Part shown: positions 32,928 through 40,352 of the stretch, in pieces | Numbering within the stretch: position 1 is the stretch's first letter | How the letters are laid out: each line of letters begins with the position of its first letter | Program-made: the position numbers and the translations under genes | Notes under the pieces: generated by a model | Told to the model about the DNA's origin: nothing | The model's database searches: none | The model's input: only the letters and a program-made list of their open reading frames with translations | Assembly: GCA_002338655.1 (NCBI GenBank) | Contig: DDIU01000014.1 | Location: 350 to 41,265, forward strand | Origin: Flammeovirgaceae bacterium UBA1842 | Lineage (GTDB): Bacteria > Bacteroidota > Bacteroidia > Cytophagales > Cyclobacteriaceae | Direction: 5' to 3' | DNA length: 40,916 bases

Positions 32928-33772
32928 ATGCCAATGAGCATCACAAACTTACAGTAATTGGATAAGTAATTGAACTCAATGGTTTTATCGGCTTTGGCCA
33001 ATTTATAAATTAGAAATCCAACTGGTGCCACAAGACCCAAACAGAAGAACATCATTTCAACACCGATAAAGTGGAATGCCAACCAACAAAGCAGGACAAG
33101 AAATAAAACAGATAAAAAATAAATGACATTTTTGGTTTTCCGAATGCCGTAAACCACAGGCAGTGTTTTACACCCAAAGGTAGCGTCTCCCTTAAGGTCT
33201 TCTATGTCTTTAATTATTTCCCTAATAAGGGTGAAAGCAAAAGCAAACAAGGAATAAGCAATAATCATGATATTGTCGGGATCGAAAAAAAAGGCAATAA
33301 CGTAAATGGAGAGACCTGTTAGAAACGCTACGGACAAATTACCAATCAGTACCATTCGCTTTAGCTGATTGGAATAACTCCAAAGCAACAGCGCACAAAA
33401 AAAGTTGACAAGGCCGATTTTAATAGAAAGTGTAAAGCCTAGGCCGATGCCGGTAATATTCAAAATAGTATGAGCCACCATGGCCACTCTACGTTTCAAT
33501 ATCCTACCTACCACCACTCTTTTTGGCTTATTGATCAGGTCTATTTTTACATCATAGTAATCGTTGATGATATAACCTGCTGCCGCAATAAGTACCGTTG
33601 ATAACGAAAGGATAAATAATGATTTATTGAAAATGATCCGTTCTGTTGCTAGTAAAAAGGCAGCAGTAAAATATTGTGCCATCACTATGATCAACAGGTT
33701 CCATAATCGGGTAACCTGAATAAATCCTGTCAGGGAAAAATTAGCTGGCTTTGGATTCGTTTTATTTACCAT
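32903..33772 (-). CDS. UbiA-family prenyltransferase
   Basis: This integral membrane enzyme transfers a prenyl chain to an acceptor. The 289 residues contain seven to nine membrane segments and both aspartate-rich motifs: NDYYDVKIDLINKP (about 69-82) and DIEDLKGDATFGCKTLPVVYG (second motif). Bacteroidota proteins of this type are often annotated as (digeranylgeranyl)glyceryl-phosphate synthase-like, which suggests an ether-lipid or related substrate, but menaquinone or other acceptors cannot be excluded. The ATG lies in the left arm of the inverted repeat 33766-33782. It overlaps purN. Confidence 0.85.
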   Translation of the reverse strand: MVNKTNPKPANFSLTGFIQVTRLWNLLIIVMAQYFTAAFLLATERIIFNKSLFILSLSTVLIAAAGYIINDYYDVKIDLINKPKRVVVGRILKRRVAMVAHTILNITGIGLGFTLSIKIGLVNFFCALLLWSYSNQLKRMVLIGNLSVAFLTGLSIYVIAFFFDPDNIMIIAYSLFAFAFTLIREIIKDIEDLKGDATFGCKTLPVVYGIRKTKNVIYFLSVLFLVLLCWLAFHFIGVEMMFFCLGLVAPVGFLIYKLAKADKTIEFNYLSNYCKFVMLIGICSMILFY

Positions 33773-34008
33773 CAGGATTTAAAATTTCATTCAAAACTAC
33801 TGTTAATAGACTGAATTTTAAATACTTTAATTTTATGTCATCAAAAGCATCCGAAAAATATTTTCATTAGCGTTCAAACTACCCCAGCCCCAAAAGGGGG
33901 TTTATCGACTTATCCCTTTAGGGAATGAAAAGGATGCTTTTACAAGCGTCCCAAAATCGGAAAATATTTTTCGGATACCAATCATTCAAAATTAAATCCT
34001 GATGGTAA
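33766..34008. repeat. nested inverted-repeat element, MITE-like
   Basis: The 249-base gap between the prenyltransferase start and the TonB receptor stop holds nested repeats. Outer arms: 33766-33782 and 33992-34008, 17 bp perfect, with the prenyltransferase ATG in the left arm. Inner arms: 33849-33865 and 33960-33976, 17 bp perfect (ATCCGAAAAATATTTTC). A competing 10-bp pair is 33843-33852 with 33932-33941. The core has smaller palindromes, CCCCAAAAGGGG near 33889-33900 and TCCCTTTAGGGA near 33913-33924. TCATTCAAAA also occurs directly at 33787 and 33982. No frame of note is inside. The repeats are certain; the mobile origin is inference. Confidence 0.75.
33792..33799 (-). promoter_or_regulatory. 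possible promoter of the prenyltransferase-purN pair
   Basis: TAGTTTTG on the minus strand matches TAnnTTTG, 20 bases before the ATG at 33772, with TTTA at the -33 position after 19 bases. It lies inside the nested repeat element. Confidence 0.45.
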
Positions 34009-34021
34009 GTATTACAATAGC

Positions 34022-36469
34022 TTAGAATTTAATGGACATAGAGGCCATAAAATTGGTTGGCGCTTGAGGATAGTAGTAGTTTTCCCGCACCTTATAGGTA
34101 CCTGCCTGATAGCCAAACGTGTAACCATTGGAAGAATATTCTTCGCCCAGTACATTATTCACCAGCAATGAGAAAGTCAGTTGCTTAAAATATTTGGCAT
34201 GGACAGCATAAGATAGGCGGATGTCATTGACAAAATAAGCCGCAATTTTCCTATCCTCGTTACTGGTATTATCCAAGTATTGATCCCCTACATATTTAGA
34301 CAGTAGTGAAAGCTCAAAATTCTTTAACGGCTTTACCGTCAGGTTAGACCCGGCTATGATATTGGGTGAAAATGCGATGTCTGAATTTTCAAAATATTCC
34401 GGCACAGGAAGTGGAATTTCTTCATCCCAATTTGCCCCAAAATCATAGGTAATCTCCGTGTAGTTATCAATTTTATTTTCACTAAAAGTGGCGTTTACAT
34501 TCCAAGTCAAGTATTGGCTGAATACCCAAGCTGCCTGAAGTTCAATGCCTGTCCTATAACTGTTAGGTGTGTTTACCCTCACATTGGCCCCTACATCATT
34601 TACCTCTCCAGTAAGAATAAGCTGATCTTTGTATTTCATATAGTAGCCATTGATACTATACTGTGCTTTGCCAGTAATTTTTCTATATCCCAGCTCCACA
34701 TTTTGCAGTCTTTCTGATTTTGGGCTTACAGGCGAATCAATAAAATCACTTCTTACAGGCTCACGATTGGCCACGGCATAGGAGGCATACAATGCATCAC
34801 TAGCCGACAACTGATAAAATGCGCCAAACTTGGGGTTGAAGAAATCGAAGTCAGCATCGATATCAATTCCTTGCAGATCGCTATCCGTTCCTGAGGACTT
34901 GTAATCGATGTTTCTGTATTGTAGATCGGCAAACACATTTAGCTTTTCGCTAAGCTGATATTGAGCCTTAATGAAGGTGTTGAAATCTATCTTAGTGGCA
35001 CTACTTTGATAGTATCGATATCCGGGAGTGAAGTTAGAGGTAACATCCCCACCAATCAACTCTCCGAAGTGTTTACCATCATACTGGTTGGCTGCACCGC
35101 CCAGGATCACTTTCCAGTCTCCACTTTCATAGTTTAATGCATAAGTCAAACCATAGAAATCGTTGTCTAGCCATCTCTTTCTGATCAGGTCGGTTGAAAA
35201 TGTAGTATCCGTCCCATTAATAATATTGGGCAGACCATAGTTCTCATAGTCATCATCATATTTATATTGTTCATAAAACCCTTTCCCTTTGGTGTAATGC
35301 CCTGAAAGATTAAAAGTTATCTCATCATTTAACTGTTGCGATAAATGGAGTTGGTAGTGGTTTTGCAAATAGTCATCCACCTGATTATCATATAGATACC
35401 AATTAAAAGTGCGGCCAGCAGTTCTCATGTTTTCAGCCTGTGCAGCATTTAATCCATTATTAGCGATTACAGCTTCAATGCCGTCTGTATCATTGTTCAA
35501 AACAGCCTCCGGTGTACCGTACCATGACTGGTAAGTGCGTTCTTTACCACCAAAAGCCAATGCCTTGATCATGGTTTTTTTACCATAGTAGCCACCGGCC
35601 AAATAGTAGGATTTCAAATCGGAAGTAGCCCGATCGATGTAGCCATCAGATTCTATCAATGAGAATCGTCCATCTACTGTCCAATGATCTTTGAAAAGCC
35701 CCGTACCGGCCCCCAAAGTATGGCGTCTGGTATTGTAGGAACCAACAGCATTGATAAAATCAACATAAGGTTTAGCTTGCCTTGTATTGGTTTGCAAATT
35801 GATAGAGCCACCAAATGCACCTGCTCCATTGGTTGAAGTACCCACACCACGCTGAATTTGGATGTTGTCAGTAGAAGAGGCAATGTCTGGAATATCTACC
35901 CAGAATACCCCTTGGGATTCACTGTCATTGAGTGGTACTCCATTGATGGCCACATTGATACGGGTGGCATCACTACCTCTTATCCTTAAGCCTGTATAAC
36001 CAATGCCCGCCCCGGCATCGGAAGTAGTAACAAGCGAAGGGGTAAAATTTAAAAGCATGGGCAGATCCTGACCAAAATTCTGCTTGTCAATACTTTCCTT
36101 GTTGACATTGGTAAATGTAACTGGTGTCTCAGCACTGGCACGGGTAGCGGATACTATTACCTCTTCGGCCATGAATGGCGAAGGGGCGAGTGTAATATCC
36201 TTGGATACATCTCCATCTATTGATACGCTGGTTTCATAATTCTCATACCCTATAAAGGTTATTTTCAACGTATAAGTACCCTTTTTTAGGTTGTGGAACT
36301 CAACATGACCCTCCAGGTCCGTTATGTTCAGCTGATTTCCCAAGATTACATTGGCATTGGGTAATGCCTCATTTGTTTCGGCATCTTTTACAGTTGCCCG
36401 ATAATTAAATTGTGCTATTGCATGTATATGCAAAAGCGTGAGTGTTAGCACTCCTAGAACCGTTTTCAT
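34022..36469 (-). CDS. TonB-dependent receptor, probable thiamine-family uptake
   Basis: The 815-residue outer-membrane protein has a signal peptide (MKTVLGVLTLTLLHIHAIA), a carboxypeptidase-regulatory-like beta-sandwich (about 22-100, ATVKDAETNEALPNANVILG), the plug domain (about 110-225, MAEEVIVSATRASAETPVTF, GLRIRGSDATRINVAINGVP, IQIQRGVGTSTNGAGAFGGS) and a 22-strand-type barrel ending in FMASMSIKF. The TPP riboswitch upstream shows control by thiamine diphosphate; THI-regulated TonB receptors (Omr1-type) are known in Bacteroidota, so the ligand is probably thiamine or a precursor. No thiamine biosynthesis gene is adjacent. Confidence 0.9.
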   Translation of the reverse strand: MKTVLGVLTLTLLHIHAIAQFNYRATVKDAETNEALPNANVILGNQLNITDLEGHVEFHNLKKGTYTLKITFIGYENYETSVSIDGDVSKDITLAPSPFMAEEVIVSATRASAETPVTFTNVNKESIDKQNFGQDLPMLLNFTPSLVTTSDAGAGIGYTGLRIRGSDATRINVAINGVPLNDSESQGVFWVDIPDIASSTDNIQIQRGVGTSTNGAGAFGGSINLQTNTRQAKPYVDFINAVGSYNTRRHTLGAGTGLFKDHWTVDGRFSLIESDGYIDRATSDLKSYYLAGGYYGKKTMIKALAFGGKERTYQSWYGTPEAVLNNDTDGIEAVIANNGLNAAQAENMRTAGRTFNWYLYDNQVDDYLQNHYQLHLSQQLNDEITFNLSGHYTKGKGFYEQYKYDDDYENYGLPNIINGTDTTFSTDLIRKRWLDNDFYGLTYALNYESGDWKVILGGAANQYDGKHFGELIGGDVTSNFTPGYRYYQSSATKIDFNTFIKAQYQLSEKLNVFADLQYRNIDYKSSGTDSDLQGIDIDADFDFFNPKFGAFYQLSASDALYASYAVANREPVRSDFIDSPVSPKSERLQNVELGYRKITGKAQYSINGYYMKYKDQLILTGEVNDVGANVRVNTPNSYRTGIELQAAWVFSQYLTWNVNATFSENKIDNYTEITYDFGANWDEEIPLPVPEYFENSDIAFSPNIIAGSNLTVKPLKNFELSLLSKYVGDQYLDNTSNEDRKIAAYFVNDIRLSYAVHAKYFKQLTFSLLVNNVLGEEYSSNGYTFGYQAGTYKVRENYYYPQAPTNFMASMSIKF

Positions 36470-36496
36470 TAAAAATTAATTTATTCGTTAAACAAC

Positions 36497-36518
36497 TAAG
36501 GGAGAGGGGATTCCCTTA
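36497..36518 (-). promoter_or_regulatory. hairpin in the riboswitch expression platform
   Basis: TAAGGGA (36497-36503) pairs with 36512-36518 (8-base loop) between the aptamer and the ATG at 36469. Only a short U-rich stretch follows (GTTGTTTAAC), so translational control or weak termination are both possible. Confidence 0.4.
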
Positions 36519-36532
36519 AACAATTTAACATA

Positions 36533-36624
36533 CCTCCCTACGCCAGCATTACCTGGATCAGGTTACGAGCTTGTCACCGACAAACTACTGGGTATAATCT
36601 CAGCCTTTATGTTAGGCACCCCTA
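36533..36624 (-). promoter_or_regulatory. TPP riboswitch (THI element)
   Basis: The minus strand has every conserved block in order: AGGGGTGCC (36615-36623), GGCTGAGATTATACCC with the CUGAGA pyrimidine-sensing loop (GGCTGAGA at 36598-36605), a stem-loop arm (AGTTTGTC...GACAAGCT), ACCTGATCCAGGTAATGCTGG with the pyrophosphate-sensing part, and GTAGGGA closing P1 (36535-36540). This is a class well known to bind thiamine diphosphate and turn expression off. It lies in the leader of the TonB-dependent receptor. Confidence 0.95.
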
Positions 36625-36630
36625 ATGGTG

Positions 36631-36638
36631 CAAAGGTA
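36631..36638 (-). promoter_or_regulatory. promoter box of the riboswitch-controlled receptor
   Basis: TACCTTTG on the minus strand (TAnnTTTG) ends 7 bases before the aptamer, so the transcript would begin at or just before the riboswitch. Confidence 0.55.
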
Positions 36639-36710
36639 GCAATTAAACCATCAACACTCAGTTATTTTTAAATTATTGCCCACAAAAAATGGGTATTGTA
36701 TCAAAGGCCT

Positions 36711-36718
36711 TATATTTG
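36711..36718 (+). promoter_or_regulatory. promoter box of the biotin-carrier gene
   Basis: TATATTTG matches TAnnTTTG and lies 19 bases before the ATG at 36738. No -33 TTTG at the standard spacing. Confidence 0.5.
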
Positions 36719-36737
36719 AAGATCACATCTTAAGAAT

Positions 36738-37232
36738 ATGTTTAAAGCCAAGATTAACAAAAACAGTTACGAAGTAAAGTTTGAGAAAAACGATGCTTAC
36801 GTAGACGAAAAAATTATAGACTGGGACATTACCAAAATCAATGATCGATCCTATCATATAATCAGTAATAATGTTTCCTATCGAGCGGAACTGGTGAGCA
36901 TCGATCACAAAACAAAAGTGATCGCATTGAAACTTAATGGCAAAAAGGTAGAAGTAGCGCTGAAAGACAAGTTTGATTTACTTCTGGTGAAATTGGGAAT
37001 GGACACATTGGCCTCAGCCAAAATGGCTGAAATAAAAGCGCCCATGCCCGGTCTTATCCTTGAAATACAGATAAAAGTTGGAGATGAAGTAAAAAAGGGG
37101 GATCCTATAATGATATTGGAAGCCATGAAGATGGAAAACGTACTAAAATCACCCGGAGATGGCCAAGTGAAGGCCATTAAAGTGAATAAAGGGCAAAGTG
37201 TAGAAAAAAATCAGTTACTTGTTCAGTTTTGA
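36738..37232 (+). CDS. biotin carboxyl-carrier-domain protein
   Basis: The C-terminal 70 residues form a biotinyl domain with the lysine to be biotinylated at K131 in EAMKMEN, preceded by APMPGLILEIQIKVGDEVKK and followed by GQVKAIKVNKGQSVEKNQLL. The N-terminal part (1-90) is a beta-rich segment without catalytic motifs. At 164 residues it is a separate carrier subunit, such as that of acetyl- or propionyl-CoA carboxylase or another biotin-dependent carboxylase. No carboxylase, ligase or birA gene lies nearby. Partner is unknown. Confidence 0.85.
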   Translation: MFKAKINKNSYEVKFEKNDAYVDEKIIDWDITKINDRSYHIISNNVSYRAELVSIDHKTKVIALKLNGKKVEVALKDKFDLLLVKLGMDTLASAKMAEIKAPMPGLILEIQIKVGDEVKKGDPIMILEAMKMENVLKSPGDGQVKAIKVNKGQSVEKNQLLVQF

Positions 37233-37256
37233 CCGTTCACTTTCAATTAAGGATAC

Positions 37257-37264
37257 TATATTTG
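37257..37264 (+). promoter_or_regulatory. promoter box of pyrH-frr
   Basis: TATATTTG followed by CACAA lies 27 bases before the pyrH ATG (37292), in a 59-base gap after the biotin-carrier gene. The match to TAnnTTTG is exact. Confidence 0.5.
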
Positions 37265-37291
37265 CACAATTTTAATCATTAACCACACTCA

Positions 37292-37996
37292 ATGAAATAC
37301 AACCGCATCGTTCTTAAGCTCAGTGGAGAATCCTTAATGGGTTCTGGCCAATATGGTATCGATCCTAACATGCTGACTCAATATGCAGAAGAGATAAGAT
37401 CAATTAAAGAACTGGGCGTTGAGGTAGCCATTGTAATTGGTGGTGGTAATATTTACAGAGGAGTACAAGCCGAAGCGGCAGGAATAGAAAGAGTGCAAGG
37501 TGACTACATGGGCATGCTGGCTACGGTTATCAATGGGATGGCCCTGCAAAGTGCCTTAGAGACTGCAGGACTCTATACCCGATTGATGTCAGGCATAAAA
37601 ATGGAGCAGGTTTGTGAGCCTTTTATCAGAAGAAGGGCAATTCGCCACTTAGAAAAAGGTAGGATAGTAATATTTGGAGCGGGAATTGGCAATCCTTATT
37701 TTACTACAGATTCAACGGCTAGTTTAAGGGCGATTGAAATACAGGCCGATGTAGTCCTAAAAGGAACAAGAGTGGATGGGGTATATACGGCTGACCCAGA
37801 AAAAGACCCTGATGCTACAAGATATTCAGCATTATCTTTTCAAGAGGCTTATGAAAAGAATTTAAATATAATGGACATGACGGCATTTACTTTGTGCCAG
37901 GAAAATAACTTACCAATCATAGTATTTGACATGAATAAGCCTGGCAATCTGATGCAAGTGCTGAAAGGGGAAAGTGCAGGAACATTAATCAATTAA
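37292..37996 (+). CDS. pyrH: uridylate kinase (UMP kinase)
   Basis: PyrH phosphorylates UMP to UDP and is a hexameric amino-acid-kinase-family enzyme regulated by GTP and UTP in other bacteria. The 234-residue protein shows LKLSGESLMG, the VIGGGNIYRG loop, DYMGMLATVINGMAL, IFGAGIGNPYFTTDSTASLR and VDGVYTADPEKDPDA. Length is normal. The pair pyrH-frr is widely conserved. Confidence 0.97.
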   Translation: MKYNRIVLKLSGESLMGSGQYGIDPNMLTQYAEEIRSIKELGVEVAIVIGGGNIYRGVQAEAAGIERVQGDYMGMLATVINGMALQSALETAGLYTRLMSGIKMEQVCEPFIRRRAIRHLEKGRIVIFGAGIGNPYFTTDSTASLRAIEIQADVVLKGTRVDGVYTADPEKDPDATRYSALSFQEAYEKNLNIMDMTAFTLCQENNLPIIVFDMNKPGNLMQVLKGESAGTLIN

Positions 37997-38018
37997 AAAA
38001 AAACAAAAAGATCTAACC

Positions 38019-38579
38019 ATGGAAGAAATTCAAATGTACCTCGATGAGTGTCGCGATATGATGAACAAAGCCATAATACATTTATCTGCTGAATTGGCAA
38101 AAATCCGTGCCGGAAAGGCAAGTCCCACTATGTTGGATAGTGTAAGGGTCGAATATTATGGGGCAATGACCCCGTTGAGTCAGGTGGCTTCAGTAAATAC
38201 GCCTGACGCCAGAACTTTGATGATCAAGCCATGGGAAAAAGGGATCATTCCAGAGATTGAAAGGGCCATTATTAACAGTGATTTGGGCCTTAATCCTCAA
38301 AATGATGGTGAGCAGATTATTATTAACATTCCTCAACTTACAGAAGAGAGAAGGATGGGGTTGGTAAAACAAGCGCGTAATGAAGGGGAAAATGGGAAAA
38401 TAAGCATTAGAAATACCCGAAAGGAAATCAACGATATGCTTAAGCAACTATTGAAAGATGGTGCCCCTGAAGATGATATCAAAAGAGCTGAGGAAAAAGT
38501 ACAGTCCCTTACCGATGAGTTTACCAAGAAAATAGATGCCACTTTAGCTCACAAAGAAGGCGAGATTATGACAGTGTAA
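38019..38579 (+). CDS. frr: ribosome recycling factor
   Basis: RRF splits post-termination ribosomes together with EF-G. The 186-residue protein has the three-helix-bundle ends (MEEIQMYLDECRDMMNKAII, LAKIRAGKASPTMLDSVRVE) and the ARTLMIKPWEK, QNDGEQIIINIPQLTEERRM motifs; the KASP and TEERR elements are diagnostic. It follows pyrH by 22 bases and is the last gene of that operon. Confidence 0.98.
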   Translation: MEEIQMYLDECRDMMNKAIIHLSAELAKIRAGKASPTMLDSVRVEYYGAMTPLSQVASVNTPDARTLMIKPWEKGIIPEIERAIINSDLGLNPQNDGEQIIINIPQLTEERRMGLVKQARNEGENGKISIRNTRKEINDMLKQLLKDGAPEDDIKRAEEKVQSLTDEFTKKIDATLAHKEGEIMTV

Positions 38580-38626
38580 CCCTGTCTTGCAAGGGCACAA
38601 ATCTCAATTAGTAGGTCATGCCATAG

Positions 38627-38649
38627 GCCTGCCTACCGGACAGGCAGGC
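38627..38649. repeat. GC-rich hairpin after frr
   Basis: GCCTGCCT (38627-38634) is the perfect inverse of 38642-38649 with a 7-base loop, 48 bases past the frr stop and followed on the plus strand by ATCTTTGCATTTG. It may end the pyrH-frr transcript or be a dispersed GC-rich repeat. I recall similar elements in other Bacteroidota; that cannot be checked here. Confidence 0.55.
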
Positions 38650-38695
38650 ATCTTTGCATTTGTCATTTCCATATTCATCGCATTATAAATGCAGA

Positions 38696-38732
38696 CCTCA
38701 TTCGTCCTCGTTGCAAACGAGGACGAGTGAGG
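38696..38732. repeat. REP-like palindrome, copy 1
   Basis: A 17-bp hairpin with one G-T pair (arms 38696-38712 and 38716-38732) and a 3-base loop. Its core CGTCCTCGTT/AACGAGGACG is shared with copy 2 in the opposite orientation (25 identical bases). Such palindromes commonly accompany RAYT transposases. Confidence 0.8.
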
Positions 38733-38748
38733 GCTTTTCAAGGCTATT

Positions 38749-39984
38749 CTAATTTTTAACTTTCAATATCTCAAAACCAACTACCACATTATTATACTGA
38801 CCGAAAATCATGTTATCATAAATGTCAGACAACATCATTACAGGTCCCATTCTTCGGTCTTCTTCAGGATCTACAGGTCCAGGATTATATTCTCCGTTGA
38901 TATTGAAAACCTCAGTATTAGACCATTTGAAATGATTGATTTTACCGTTAGACTTAACTGCTCCAATCCTAGGAATATTTGAAAATCCTTCTAAAAACCC
39001 TACGAATTGCTCGTTGAAGTAAACCAATTGATTAGAAAAAAATACTTCATTGGATTCACAGTCCATATCCCAATACAACTCACCCTTTTTCTTTCCAAAA
39101 GCTGAAATACAGCCATGATTCGCATATAAGGTATCTCCTTCAACTAAAAGCAAAGCGTCAAACCAATCATTTTTATAAGTCCATTTAACTTGACGACTCT
39201 TAGTATCAATTGCAACCAACCCCAATTTATCAATAAAGGCATATATTGTTTCTTCATCAAGAATTGGCTTACAATCCATTTCTCCTAACGACAAGCTATC
39301 TGTAATAACTCCATTGAAATCCATAAAATACATATATTCCAAGTCTGCAAAAAAGATAAAGTTGTCCATTACTATATAATTACCTATCAACCTCGAATTA
39401 AATTGACGCTCCATTATAGTTTTATTATCATCAATATTGACCATCTTAAGAACATCTTCTTCAGCAGTCAAAATGAATGGATTATTTAAAAATCTTGGTG
39501 ACTCATTCTGTCGTTGGAAAAAATCTTGTCGATACATCCTAAAAATTTCACCGGTATATATGTTCTGAATTCTTAATAAATCAGTTTCTTGAAAAATCAA
39601 TAGACTGTCCTTTAATTGGCTTTTGATTATCTTTTTGGTTTCGGAATTGCGATAATATAATTTTCGCCCTGTGCTGGCATCAAAGACATGTGTGGCAACT
39701 GTGTTGGGAAAAACTAATCCGTTTTTAACCATTGGTGGGGCAATTGGCAAATTGGAATCTTCTTTTGGAGTTTCAACTATGGCAATCCATTTCATTTTAA
39801 GAAGATTTTCCATGGGCTCCGGTTCAACATCATTTTTTGCTACTGCTGGTCCTTTATTTAGTGCTGAATATTTGATCATAGCACTTTGCTCAGCACGATT
39901 GCCATTCTTTGTTTGTTTACCATTTTGATTCTCTTGGCAAGAGAATAGAATGAGCGCTATTAAAACTTCATATACCATTTTCAT
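38749..39984 (-). CDS. lipoprotein with PQQ-like beta-propeller repeats
   Basis: The 411-residue protein starts with a short signal peptide ending in a lipobox (LILFSC, C16), so it is probably an anchored lipoprotein, followed by a K/N/Q-rich linker. The rest has repeats of propeller type with the pattern of quinoprotein/BamB-like sheets: VAIDTKSRQVKWTYKNDWFD, ISAFGKKKGELYWDMDCESN and FDASTGRKLYYRNSETKK. I recognise no specific family and cannot say what it binds. It is flanked by the two REP-like palindromes, which are inverted to each other. Confidence 0.8.
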   Translation of the reverse strand: MKMVYEVLIALILFSCQENQNGKQTKNGNRAEQSAMIKYSALNKGPAVAKNDVEPEPMENLLKMKWIAIVETPKEDSNLPIAPPMVKNGLVFPNTVATHVFDASTGRKLYYRNSETKKIIKSQLKDSLLIFQETDLLRIQNIYTGEIFRMYRQDFFQRQNESPRFLNNPFILTAEEDVLKMVNIDDNKTIMERQFNSRLIGNYIVMDNFIFFADLEYMYFMDFNGVITDSLSLGEMDCKPILDEETIYAFIDKLGLVAIDTKSRQVKWTYKNDWFDALLLVEGDTLYANHGCISAFGKKKGELYWDMDCESNEVFFSNQLVYFNEQFVGFLEGFSNIPRIGAVKSNGKINHFKWSNTEVFNINGEYNPGPVDPEEDRRMGPVMMLSDIYDNMIFGQYNNVVVGFEILKVKN

Positions 39985-40000
39985 ATATTTTATTTATTCC

Positions 40001-40032
40001 CGCACTCGTCCTCGTTTGCAACGAGGATGCTT
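40001..40032. repeat. REP-like palindrome, copy 2
   Basis: Arms 40007-40016 and 40020-40029 (one G-T pair) with a 3-base TGC loop. The loop is the complement of the copy 1 loop, showing that the copies lie in opposite orientation about 1.3 kb apart. It ends about 25 bases before the RAYT remnant. Confidence 0.75.
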
Positions 40033-40055
40033 GGAATTTACGTTTACAACGTATA

Positions 40056-40352
40056 TCATACCACCGTAACTTTAACCATTCCCTTCCCTCCAGCATAATC
40101 TATGGCACTACTATAAATATATTGATCTGGCTCATAAACTATTCCCGCCCTTACCGGATTATTATGTATATAATCTATCTTATTCATCATATCTATTGTA
40201 CCCATGTCAATGGCATGATTGTCGTCCTTCCATAATTTGTAAACCGTCATGGTTATGAAATAACATGCTTGCTGGCTTTTTATTTTGTATCTATCGCCTG
40301 TGTAAAGAGGTAGGTTAGAAGTTGTTTTTTCATTTTGAATTTTTAAATCCAC
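40056..40352 (-). pseudogene. remnant of a REP-associated tyrosine transposase (RAYT, IS200-like)
   Basis: The 98-residue reading frame joins an N-terminal RAYT stretch (RYKIKSQQACYFITMTV) directly to the C-terminal one (LWKDDNHAIDM, KIDYIHNNPVRAGIVYEPDQ, YIYSSAIDYAGGKGMVKV). The middle of the domain, with the HUH motif for divalent metal and the following helices, is missing, so the frame is an internal deletion of about 80-100 residues. It cannot be an active transposase. The upstream 15 residues overlap the 3' end of the next gene and may not belong. The nearby REP-like palindromes fit the RAYT-REP relation. Confidence 0.75.

Noticed and set aside
33766..34008. Rho-independent terminator for the TonB receptor
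   Set aside because: The palindromes are too long and complex, and no U-run follows at the receptor stop; a repeat element fits better.
40056..40352. Intact small transposase
   Set aside because: The HUH-containing middle is missing, so the 98-residue frame is an internal deletion, not a functional enzyme.
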